From positions 1 through 64,000 of the forward strand of contig NZ_BAWH01000016.1 in the NCBI RefSeq assembly GCF_000586435.1: a stretch of DNA of 64,000 nt, written 5' to 3'. Positions 51,631-60,766 of this stretch are shown in pieces. The first letter of the stretch is position 1; each line of letters begins with the position of its first letter. A program made the position numbers and the translations under genes. The stretch is from Psychrobacter sp. JCM 18901. Its GTDB lineage: Bacteria > Pseudomonadota > Gammaproteobacteria > Pseudomonadales > Moraxellaceae. Below the pieces are notes generated by a model. The model ran no database searches, was not told the DNA's origin, and saw only the letters and a list, made by a program, of their open reading frames with translations.

Positions 51631-53646
51631 TTAATAAGTCGTTTTATCATCATTTTTCTGGTTTGATTTCATGGCTTGACTGGCCATCACACCATTGATG
51701 ATACCGCTCAATGTGTCTGACTTGCCCGCTAGGCCATCGATGCTTTGCCGATGGATAGTGACTTGGCAAAGTTATCAAAGAAATGCGCTTCGCCGCCAAC
51801 AATATCAATTTTGGCTTTTTGTAGTGCCACTGCCAATACTTCAGCGTTTTCTTTGGCAATCTCTTTACCTGCGTCGATCGATGCCAGTGCTTCTTGCAAG
51901 GCTGTCTCAAGACTCATGCGGAACTCTTCGTGCTCACGCGCTTCTTTATTCATGCTACCCATTGCATTGAATTTCTCGACCAGACCATCTGCTTCGGCTT
52001 GGAAGTGTGCGCGAGTGACTTCGGCTTTTGCCAGTCCAACTTCGCGTTCTGCTTTGGCATTTGACTCACCGCGAGCCGCGATGATTTGAGCATCTGCCAT
52101 ACCTTTTTCACGTTCAGCTCTGGCGGTAGATTCACCACGAGCCGCGATAACCTCAGCATCTGCCATGCCTTTTTCACGATCTGATTGCGCTTCAGCTTGT
52201 CCAGTCGCTTTGATAACATTGGCTTTCGCAATGCCTTCTTTTTCCATAGAGACCGACTTGGCTTCTTGAATAGCAGCTTCAGCAAAGCCATGTGCAGACT
52301 CTTCGGCTTTAATACCTTCAGCCATTCTGATTTTGGCTTCTGACTCTTTGGCAGAGGCTTCAAGGTTAGCCGTAGCAAGCGTAGTGATTTCAACGGCTTT
52401 ATGCTTGGCTGACAGCTCTTCGGCTTCGGCTTTTTTTCACCTGACGCACTTTGATTTCTTCAGCATCCGCTTCAGCAGCTAGCACGCGTGTTTGCTTAGA
52501 ACGCTGCGCTTCACTAACTTCGCGAACTTCTTTGATACGCTCTTCTTCTTGCGCCACTGTTTTATCGACCGCAATACGCTCGCGGATAACATTGGCGATT
52601 TCTTTTTTTTCTCAAGTTCAATCGCACGTTCAGCCTCGATACGTTGCAAGTCAACTTCACGCTCACGAGAGACGATTTCTAAGTCACGGGCACGCGTAAC
52701 CTTCTCTTCTTCGATGACAACTGCACGCAGACGATTTTGACCTGCTACTTCAATTTCACGTTGCTGATTCTCTCGCTGAATCGCTAAGTCCTGCTCAACC
52801 ATGATGACGGCTGTTTCTGACTTCTTACGCTCTTCTTCTTCAATCTTACGAGTTTCAGCCATTTCACGGGCAATCACTGACGATATTTCACGCTTTTGCT
52901 TGGCTTCAGCATCGGCTTGTTGACGCTCAAGCTCTAGCATCGCTTCTCTGGTTTCAACGTTCTTTTTCTTAACCGCTAGCTCTTCATCACGCTCAAGCTC
53001 ATTGGTAATAACGTTTTGAAAAGCCGTTAGTTGAGTAATCTTTTTGATACCTTCAGCATCTAGGATATTACTTGAGTCCAATGACACTTTCGGTGTTTGC
53101 TCTAGATAATCGATTGCGACATCTTCTAAAACATAGCCGTTTAGATCGTTACCGATTTCTTGAACGATACTGTCACGAAACTCGCTGCGGTTTTCAAACA
53201 ATTTAACGAAATCTATTTGCTTACCAACTGTTTTTAGCGCTTCTGAAAACTTGGCATTAAACAGCTCATTAACAGCGACTTTATCTGATGCTCTCTCAAC
53301 TCCAACCGATTTGGCAACTTTTAATACATCTTCTTCGGTTTCATTGACACGTAGATAAAATGCGACTGTAATATCAGCACGCATATTATCGGCGCAAATT
53401 AGTCCTTCTTTACCGCGTCTATCAACTTCTAACGTGATGAGCGAGATTCTCATCAGCTCTTTTTTTATTAATAACTGGCCAAACAAAGCCACCATCAAAA
53501 CGTACGGCTATTTTGCTCACACCGTTGATAATTAGTGCTTTGCCCTGCTCAACCTTGAAGTAAAAGGCTTTGAGCATCAACAGTGCTGCCATAATGAAAA
53601 CAAACGCCAGCACCACAACCACGCCGACGATAATGAGTATGTCCAT
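51631..53646 (-). CDS. Flotillin, YqiK family (four frame breaks)
   Basis: The reconstructed ~670-residue protein has an N-terminal membrane segment (ILIIVGVVVVLAFVFIMAAL), a band-7/PHB domain (ALIINGVSKIAVRFDGG ... GKEGLICADNMRADITVAFY) and a very long Glu/Arg/Ala-rich coiled coil with heptad-like AEREKGMADAQIIAARGES repeats. Flotillins scaffold membrane microdomains. Breaks: T7 53460-53466, T8 52603-52610, T7 52431-52437, and a lost C near 51740 (GCC read as GC); the true end is VMASQAMKSNQKNDDKTTY. It follows the yqiJ-like gene, the usual YqiJ-YqiK pair. Confidence 0.9.
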
Positions 53647-53926
53647 GTTTATTCCTTTAATTGAAACATTCTATAGTCAGTTCTACATCTATCAGATGTT
53701 CGGTCCGGTTTGCTCAACTACTCTATGTAGCAGTTTCACTTGCCTTTCTCATATCTAAACTAGTTGAACCAACAATAACTAAATTTAAAACCGTTCGTAT
53801 GATGTAAAAAATAGAGATTTTTTTAGCTCAATGGCTGTTTATTATTTATCAGCGCTTATCTAATTTTCGAGTTTACTCTATGCTAAAAGCGATGATAGAA
53901 AGTCGTATCGACTAAATAATTTATAA

Positions 53927-54562
53927 TTATTTATCGATACGAGCGACTCGATAGGTATTTGTTTCTTCTAAATATGCTACCAACATCACTCTATCGCCCT
54001 TTTTCAGTAAGCTAGTGCTGTTGTCTGAACGAACCTTGAGTATCAAACCTGCACCGCCATCATTCAACTCTGCCTCACCGTGCTTGTCCGTCACACTAAG
54101 TGTACGCACAATCGCGATTTTGCCTACATTATTAGCAGAATTACGTTTGGGGATTCTGGCAATGTTTTTGCGGATGGGTGAAATGATCATGCCTGTCAGC
54201 CACATAGAAACGACCAATACGAATATTAGTGCCCCTGTGCCAAATACGTAATACAGAACACCAGAGTCAAAATTTTGATGTAAGAAACTGGTATACAAAT
54301 AGCTCAATAACCAACCAATTAAACTAACTAAGCTTAATATAATGACTAGAGGCACACCGTAGAGACCAAACTTCAGCATGAGGCCTGTAAAAAAACCGGT
54401 CAATGATAAATCAGAGACAGCAGCATCACTACCTGACTCTCCAAAATCCACGCTGTCCATATCTGCCATGCCGAGTAAAGATACCACCCAATATAGAGTA
54501 ACGAACATCACAAGACCGGTGAAAACAATCGTTGGATATAAACTTATTTTGGTGATGAACAC
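53927..54562 (-). CDS. YqiJ-like membrane protein with OB-fold domain
   Basis: A 211-residue protein with three membrane segments (IVFTGLVMFVTLYWVVSLLG, GVPLVIILSLVSLIGWLLSY, VFGTGALIFVLVVSMWL) and a C-terminal NfeD-like OB-fold (GKIAIVRTLSVTDKHGEAEL ... LLKKGDRVMLVAYLEETNTY). Such proteins pair with flotillins, and the next gene is a flotillin, 280 bp downstream on the same strand. The frame is intact. Confidence 0.85.
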   Translation of the reverse strand: MFITKISLYPTIVFTGLVMFVTLYWVVSLLGMADMDSVDFGESGSDAAVSDLSLTGFFTGLMLKFGLYGVPLVIILSLVSLIGWLLSYLYTSFLHQNFDSGVLYYVFGTGALIFVLVVSMWLTGMIISPIRKNIARIPKRNSANNVGKIAIVRTLSVTDKHGEAELNDGGAGLILKVRSDNSTSLLKKGDRVMLVAYLEETNTYRVARIDK

Positions 54563-54724
54563 GAAAAAAAAGCCTCTTGCATTACGCGGGTTCTCCCTTT
54601 GTGAACCTAATCTTCTATTTGTAATAACCTACTACAAAAGCTAAGGCTCTTCACTTAATATTTATAAACTTATGTTGTTTTACAAATAAGTTTATATACA
54701 TATCACGGCATAAGATATACTTCT

Positions 54725-55685
54725 CTAACGACCCCATATCGGTGAGCGTACGACTCCACCATTTTGACCGCTAATGGCATAGCTGATATTACCTGACAGC
54801 AAATGGATAACTAGACTACCACCATTTTGGCTTGCTACTTGCCCGCCACATTCAAACGGCGAGTTGGATAGACGGCATAATTGCCAGAGGGAGATAGACG
54901 TGCGGGTTCATCAAGCCCTGTTTCTGCCAAGTTGACCACTTGCCCAGTCATCAAGGTCATGACAGCCGCCTTGCGACCATTTAGATAAGCCATACGCTGA
55001 CCATCTAAGCTAAGCTGAGGACTGGCCACATACCCATTTGTTGATACAGTTGTCGCATTGCCCGTAGCGAAGTCATAACGATAAATTCGCGGTCGTCCAG
55101 CACGGACTTTATCACTGGTATAGACAAAGCTCTTACCATCGCAGCATAACTTGGCTGTACCTCTGTACTCGGCAGAGTCGTTAACTGCTGGGTACTGCCA
55201 TCACTCAGACGCATCTTATAGATATCAGCATTACCACCGACAGTAGAGCTATAAAGCAAATCTTGACCATCGGGTGAGAATGACGCTGACATATTGCTGC
55301 CTTCAGCATTTACCACTAGATTGCGCGTATTGCTACTACGATCATAAATATAAATTTTGGGATGCTCACGCGGGGCTTGTTTGCTATAGGCAAGCAGTTG
55401 TCCATCTGCCGACCACGCTGGCGCATAGATATAGCCATTAAGCTGATCGATGAGCTGACGATCGCTACCGTCAGGACGAATGCTATAGAGTGTCGATACT
55501 TTGGCCGTACCTGCGCCCTGCTCTTCTACATAGGCAATATATCCTCGGCGATCAATCGCTGGCATACGTACAGTCAGCGGATTGGTCTCGACTGTACTGG
55601 TTGGCTTTTTTACTGATGTATTGGGTAATGTCTGACAGCCAGTGAGGACGGCAAATACGCCGATGGCAATAGGTGCTTTTATCAT
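54725..55685 (-). CDS. TolB-like PD40/WD40 beta-propeller lipoprotein (two frame breaks)
   Basis: The reconstructed ~320-residue lipoprotein has a signal IAIGVFAVLTGC with lipid Cys near residue 16, then propeller blades of the PD40 type: RRGYIAYVEEQ, LYSIRPDGSDRQLI, APAWSADGQLLAYSK, MSASFSPDGQDLLYSS, QPSYAADGKSFVYTS, SPQLSLDGQRMAYLN and LSPSGNYAVYP. It is likely periplasmic, related to TolB but not the tol-pal gene. Breaks: a lost C near 55142 (GCCGAT read as GCGAT) and a lost T near 54860; with these the end is VVRSPIWGR. A longer start at 55757 is possible. Confidence 0.78.
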
Positions 55686-55921
55686 TAGTCTATCTATGTT
55701 TGATTTAGATAGACTCCCTTTACATATGGTTGTTTTATTTATGGCAGTTTTCAGCATAGCGTCATATCCAACAGAGCTTGATGATAAAAGTCTTATAAAT
55801 ATCTAAAAAAAAGCGATCGTTATCGACATAAATTCAGAGACACCACCATCAATTTAAAAAAATCAAAGATATTACAGAAACATTACTCTAGTGTAACCTA
55901 AACTGGACTAAATTTTGGATA

Positions 55922-55955
55922 AAAAAAATGCCCCACTTGATAGCGAGGCATTTTG
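55922..55955 (-). terminator. Terminator of the META-domain gene
   Basis: The stem AAAATGCC / GGCATTTT, extended by weaker pairs, is followed by eight T's on the minus strand, about 125 bases after the stop at 56081. Confidence 0.7.
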
Positions 55956-55967
55956 CGTTTCAAGAAG

Positions 55968-56037
55968 AGTAGCTTTAAATAAGTAACTTTAAATAAGTAA
56001 CTTCAGACGAGCAACTCTAGAAAAGTAGTTACAATTG
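55968..56037. repeat. Degenerate 14-bp tandem repeat (five units)
   Basis: Units: AGTAGCTTTAAATA, AGTAACTTTAAATA, AGTAACTTCAGACG, AGCAACTCTAGAAA, AGTAGTTACAATTG. The first two are nearly identical and the rest diverge stepwise. Similar short tandem units occur at 11724-11770. Confidence 0.65.
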
Positions 56038-56080
56038 TTTAAGTTTACGAACCAGTCAAACTGTTTACTCAATTATTAAG

Positions 56081-56566
56081 CTACTTCGCAACGGCTTTAA
56101 AATAAGCGACTTGAGCATCATTTTTAATGGTCAAAATAGGCACATTGTTGACATTCTTACTAAGGCTATATTTACCTTTTACAGTAGCTAAGGCAGCAGT
56201 ATCAAAGCTAGCTTGCGGTTTAGGACATGCCATCATAGTACTGATGCCGTTTTTAATCTCGACTTCACCATTTGCAACACTATATCCAGCACCCATGTTA
56301 TTGCAGGTATTCATAAATGCCACGTAATCTCTACCGTTATCATTCATGAAACTTAACGTCAAAGGCTTGGCTGGGTCAAAAAATAATTGCGTTACTTTAT
56401 CACCATTGCTGCGTTTGGCATCAACTAGTTGCCAGTTGTGTGCTTGCAAGACATCTGCAGTGATTGGTTGACTGACTGGCGCAGACAAATTCGTCGTCTG
56501 ACAACCCGCAGCAAGTGTACCAACTGCCAATGTCGCGGCCATCATTACTTTAGTCGTGTTCTTCAT
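56081..56566 (-). CDS. META-domain (HslJ-like) lipoprotein
   Basis: A 161-residue lipoprotein: signal VMMAATLAVGTLAAGC with lipid Cys about residue 22, then a META domain with HNWQLVDAKRSNGDK, LTLSFMNDNGRDYVAFMNTC, NNMGAGYSVANGEVEI and MMACPKPQ. HslJ-type proteins are envelope or heat-shock related, of unclear mechanism. The start at 56566 is chosen because GAGGAG precedes it; the longer frame to 56620 has no such site. Confidence 0.85.
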   Translation of the reverse strand: MKNTTKVMMAATLAVGTLAAGCQTTNLSAPVSQPITADVLQAHNWQLVDAKRSNGDKVTQLFFDPAKPLTLSFMNDNGRDYVAFMNTCNNMGAGYSVANGEVEIKNGISTMMACPKPQASFDTAALATVKGKYSLSKNVNNVPILTIKNDAQVAYFKAVAK

Positions 56567-56923
56567 ATCAACTCCTCGCTTTATTGCATCCGATACTTTT
56601 ACTAAACACACTATCTGCATGCGCCATCAGCGCTAATAGACAGGCGATAAGCTCTAATAAACATAGTAAAAGCTCAGATTTATTATGATTCATTTATTGT
56701 TTTATTTAATGCTCTAAACAATGACAATATTGTGCATGACTCACAGGGAGGTGTCATCATAAACTGGGTAGTTATTCGGAATGCATTTTGTACTACTTTG
56801 CTAATATCTTGCTACTTGCCCTTGCCAGTACCTAAGTGAGCTGCTAACTATAATCTTGCTCACTCTATCTATCCGTATCAACGATGATTATTGATGGTTA
56901 TTGACGATAGCTAGTGACAGTAA
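56567..56923. other. Intergenic region between META protein and lipase foldase
   Basis: An AT-rich stretch of about 350 bases; it holds the META gene promoter and probably the end of the lipase transcript. No gene or clear terminator was recognised. Confidence 0.4.
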
Positions 56924-58032
56924 TTAGGGATTATTGACAGCTTGCTGTCGTTGCAATGCCGCATAACCATCCAAACGCTTACGCTCAGTGTCATTAAATA
57001 GTTGCTGTTCAAGCTGATTGATTTGAATTTGCGCTTGGGCGGCATCGACACCTTGACTTAATAAGCGATTCTTTTGAGTTTCATACTGGGTGAAGCGTTG
57101 GTTAAAATTAGCGTCTTCTTGATCTACTTGTGCCAGCCTTTCTGCTGCTGGTGCGCCCACTAGCTCTCGGCGCATATTATATAACTCCTCGGCCGTTGCA
57201 CCGCGAGCTTTCATCTGTTCAGTGCGAGTCATCAACTCGCTAATATTGGCTTGTTGCATGATATTGCTTTTAGTAGCATTCTCTGGCAATCGACTGATAT
57301 AGTCCTGACGGGTAGCTTGTTTCTGTGCGTCAGACATCTGCTTATTTTGGTCAATTCTGACCATCTCTATACTATAGTTATCGTAGTCATCCTCTGCGCC
57401 AAAAAAAATGCTGTGATGGTTGGCTTATCAAAGTACTGCTGACGTAAATTAGCGATGTCTTGTTTTTGCTGAGCAACTGCGTTCAAGTCCAGCTCACCAC
57501 TTTTGGTCGCCTGTAATTGCAGATTACCGTAGCGCTTTTCTATCTCAGGAAGTGCTTTAAGATAAGCAACATATTGATTAAAAATAGTGACCGCTTGGCT
57601 AGCGGCAGGCTCTGGTGTGTGATGGCGAATATAACTCTCCACACGGGCAAATATAACCGCTTCTTCTTCCTCACCTAGGGCTGATAAAAAATAATCAAAC
57701 AAACGCCGCAGACCTTCAGTGACGACTAACTGTTTATTTTCATCGATGATGATTTCACCATCAATTTGGGTGCCCTTTAATGAGCGTGGTAAATTTTCTA
57801 ATCCTGTGACAAATTGAGACTGGCTGGGTGTCATTGTCGCTTTTACGACTTGTCCCGCAGCCAACTCAGTTATCACTGACTCGCTACTCTCATTATCAGA
57901 GACGGACGGTTTGGTTGAAGTTGAATTTACATCGTTACTAGGCTTGAACCACAAAATAACCGCCGCTGTGGCAATGATAACCACGGCGATGATAGCAATT
58001 GTTGCATAGGCTGGACGGCGGTTATTTGACAT
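56924..58032 (-). CDS. Lipase-specific foldase LifO (one frame break)
   Basis: This is a steric chaperone that folds the secreted lipase encoded just upstream. It is ~369 residues with an N-terminal membrane anchor (ATIAIIAVVIIATAAVILWF), a Ser/Thr-rich variable linker, and the helical foldase domain with LPRSLKGTQIDGEI, the family RRLFDYFLSALGE motif (canonical RxxFDY), LRQQYF and RQDYISRLPE. The frame breaks in A8 at 57401-57408; six restores TAFFGAEDDYDNYSIEMVRI. It lies 46 bp after the lipase gene. Confidence 0.9.
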
Positions 58033-58078
58033 AAACGATATTTCTCAATCAATGAACATTCTTGTTTTGTAGTTCAGC

Positions 58079-59155
58079 TTATAGGTTGGCGTTTTTCAGA
58101 CGGTTTACCTGGGTACGATAGATAGATTTTGGCTCAGACTCTCCCCATGCCGTCAGACCCAAGACTTGATCAGCGGAATCCAAATGGTTCATTCTATAAT
58201 TATCACGAATCACATAGCCAAGACGACTTGAGCAAGCAGATACCAATCCATCATTAGACTCACCTGCAAACGGTACGCCCGTCGCGGCCAATAGGTAATC
58301 GCTAGGGTCAAGTGCACTCGTTATTTGCCCAACACCACTAAACGAATAGTATTTGATGCCATTGACCGCCGTACTAGTCGGTTGACCACAGTAGTTTTTG
58401 GGCATTGCTGCAGGAAATTTGGCATTGAACTTAGCAGCACCATCGGTCGATAGAGCCACGAGCGCTTGCCAGCCATCTTGTTGTTGAATTTGATTGAAAC
58501 TTATACCAGAACCAATATCTGTAAAGCCACCAATCAGATTAAACACGCCTGATACTAGCTGGGTGGTGACATTAGATGGCTGTCCAGAAGTATTATTTGG
58601 CTCAAGGACATCTTTAACAAAATCAGCGGTTTTTGATCCTTGCTCTGGACTTGATACCGCGGTTACTGAAGCCACGTACTTTGGCGCGACGCCAGCGACA
58701 TAACGGATATCTATACCGCCCTGACTGTGTCCAAACAAATTGACTTTAGATTCACCTGAAATCGCGGCAATGGTCTTGACCTGTTGTAGCAGTTGCTCAC
58801 CTCGAACTTCGCTGTTATTGACCGCTGACGTTTTGGTGGTATATACCTCTGAGCCACCTTTCATCAAGTCTTCTGGAATACCGTTGAAATAATCAATGAC
58901 TCCAAATAGCGTTGTGAAGCCGCCAAGCCCGTGTGCTAAGACGACCGGATATTGAGTTTTAGTGTAACTAGAAGTGAAATATTTACTGTCCACCAACTTG
59001 CAACCGTTAGCATTGGCACAATTATAGTATTGTCCTGCAGCTTGAGCAGAAGTGGTTTGCATGGTCATTAGAAGCACACCAGCACTGATTGAACCCAGTA
59101 TTGGTAACAATGTCTTTGGTGTGAGAGCTGCACGAATGTACAAAGAAAGCGTCAT
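58079..59155 (-). CDS. lip: Secreted triacylglycerol lipase (family I)
   Basis: The ~358-residue lipase has a signal peptide (LLPILGSISAGVLLMTMQTT ... A), oxyanion region YPVVLAHGLGGF, the catalytic Ser in NLFGHSQGGIDIRYVAG, catalytic Asp in GESNDGLVSACSSRLG, and His in YRMNHLDSADQ. It belongs to the foldase-dependent family I lipases secreted by type II machinery. The start at 59155 has AAGGA eight bases upstream. It is followed by its foldase gene. Frame intact. Confidence 0.92.
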   Translation of the reverse strand: MTLSLYIRAALTPKTLLPILGSISAGVLLMTMQTTSAQAAGQYYNCANANGCKLVDSKYFTSSYTKTQYPVVLAHGLGGFTTLFGVIDYFNGIPEDLMKGGSEVYTTKTSAVNNSEVRGEQLLQQVKTIAAISGESKVNLFGHSQGGIDIRYVAGVAPKYVASVTAVSSPEQGSKTADFVKDVLEPNNTSGQPSNVTTQLVSGVFNLIGGFTDIGSGISFNQIQQQDGWQALVALSTDGAAKFNAKFPAAMPKNYCGQPTSTAVNGIKYYSFSGVGQITSALDPSDYLLAATGVPFAGESNDGLVSACSSRLGYVIRDNYRMNHLDSADQVLGLTAWGESEPKSIYRTQVNRLKNANL

Positions 59156-59354
59156 AACAACATCCTTGTTATCATTGATTTGGTTATTTTTACTGCACAA
59201 CTACAGTAAAAATTGCTGCTAATTCCGTTAGCAGGCAAAATTACATTACTTATATATCCTGCAACATTCAACTAATTTGTCAAAATATGAATATATTAGT
59301 CTGACTAATGAGTCATATAAGCCCTTACCAAGCTGTAAAGCAATTATTTTCAAT

Positions 59355-59375
59355 GATAATGATAGGTACACTATC
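59355..59375. promoter_or_regulatory. Fur-like site between lipase and map genes
   Basis: GATAATGATAGGTACACTATC resembles the 19-bp Fur consensus in its left half (GATAATGATA) and less in the right half. It lies about 95 bp before map and 200 bp before the lipase gene. Weak candidate. Confidence 0.25.
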
Positions 59376-59450
59376 ACTTAACGTAAAAGTGTCACTAGTA
59401 CGTTTATGGTATAATCTATCTACAATGAACCCATAATTATAAGATATACG

Positions 59451-60267
59451 ATGATGACTAAAAAAATCCCTTATCCAGTCTCCAGAAGCCATAGAAAAAA
59501 ATGCGTGTGGCCGGTAAACTCGCTAGTGATGTCCTTGTCATGCTCGACGAGCATGTCAAAGTGGGCGTCAGTACCGAAGCACTTAATCAGATTGCCCATG
59601 ACTATATTGTTAATGTGCAGCAGGCTATCCCTGCCCCACTTAATTATAATGGTTTTCCGAAATCTATCTGTACCTCAGTCAACCATGTTGTCTGTCACGG
59701 TATCCCAACTGAAAGCAAGCTGCTGAAAGATGGTGATATTATCAACATCGACGTGACTGTCATTAAAGACGGTTACTATGGCGATACCTCAAAAATGTGG
59801 ATCGTCGGCAACGGCTCTATCATGGCACAGCGTATTTGCAAAGTGGCACAAGACGCCCTTTACGCAGGTATGAGCGTGGTCAAAAACGGTGCACGCCTAG
59901 GTGATGTCGGCGCTGCTATTCAGGCCGTTGTCGAGCCTGAGCGCTTTAGTATCGTTCGCGAGTTCTGTGGTCATGGTATCAGTGATGAATTCCACCATGA
60001 GCCACAAGTCATGCACTATGGCAAAAAGGCACTGGTTTTGAGCTAAAAACAGGTATGACGTTTACCATCGAGCCTATGATTAACCAAGGCACGTGGCAGA
60101 CTAAGATTTTGCCAGATGAGTGGACGGCGATTACTAAAGACCGCAAATTGTCTGCTCAATGGGAGCACACCATGGTCGTAACAGACAATGGCTGTGAGGT
60201 ATTTACTACTCGCCCCGAAGAAGATTTAAGTTTTTTTGACGCAGTAGTACAATCAAAGATCGCTTAG
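59451..60267 (+). CDS. map: Methionine aminopeptidase, type I (three frame breaks)
   Basis: Map removes the initiator Met from new proteins. The reconstructed ~271 residues show the family metal ligands: NIDVTVIKDGYYGDTSKMW (two Asp), GHGISDEFHHEP (His), FTIEPMIN (Glu) and SAQWEHTMVV (Glu), plus the substrate His in VCHGIPT. Breaks: A7 59460-59466 and A7 59495-59501 (six gives MMTKKSLIQSPEAIEKMRVA) and a lost G near 60029 (KKGTGFELKTG expected). Essential in bacteria unless a second copy exists, so three real breaks are unlikely. Confidence 0.93.
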
Positions 60268-60279
60268 GCGGTCTTTTTT
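60255..60279 (+). terminator. map terminator (overlaps the stop codon)
   Basis: The stem AAAGATCGC / GCGGTCTTT with loop TTAG contains the map stop codon and is followed by seven T's. Confidence 0.8.
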
Positions 60280-60766
60280 TGGTCTTTAATTAGGGCGTGT
60301 TTGATATTCAACCATGGCACTGACAGAGACTATTTTTTAGACAGTTCGACGTTAAAAATAGTAAGTTTAGCCATTCTAACCGTCGATTTTTAACAATGAA
60401 ATGGCAAAAAAAATAGCCCTGTCTCCTTCTACTAATATTGGAGCTGAGGCTAAAACTGCCCCATACTGCGTTGTAAACCTAGTTAAGGCACAAGCATTAC
60501 CGTCGTTTTACGCCTTGTCTAAAACAGTTTTAGCAATCAGCAGTGCCTATTTGTGAATATCAAACACGCCCTAGTCCATATTGAGTATTGTGCTTATAGG
60601 CGCTTTGTCTTTATACTCAGATGACCTGATAACTTCTATTGATATATTTATCAGCACCTTTATTGATAATTGCTATTCGTGACTTTTATTAGCCATCAGT
60701 ACATTAGATGCCCAATAGCGCTCAGCTCAAACGTTCTATTTCTAAACTCTTAACTGGATAACACTC
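60268..60766. other. map-glnD intergenic region, mostly a MITE-like element
   Basis: Of 499 bases, 60291-60573 are the element described separately. The remaining ~190 bases before glnD are AT-rich and should hold its promoter. Confidence 0.6.
60291..60573. mobile_element. MITE-like element with perfect 20-bp terminal inverted repeats
   Basis: It starts TAGGGCGTGTTTGATATTCA and ends with the exact reverse complement, 283 bp in all. The inversion continues inside with mismatches: GGCACTG and TTTTAGACA on the left match CAGTGCC and TGTCTAAAA on the right. A further hairpin (GTTAAAAAT / ATTTTTAAC) lies at 60351-60394. No open frame. The outermost TA on each side may be a TA target duplication. 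This is a non-autonomous transposon. Confidence 0.85.

Larger units (their letters stand above)
55758..56080. other. Intergenic region with terminator and 14-bp tandem repeats
   Basis: 323 bases without a gene. It holds the terminator of the META-domain gene and five degenerate 14-bp tandem units, both described separately. Confidence 0.55.
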
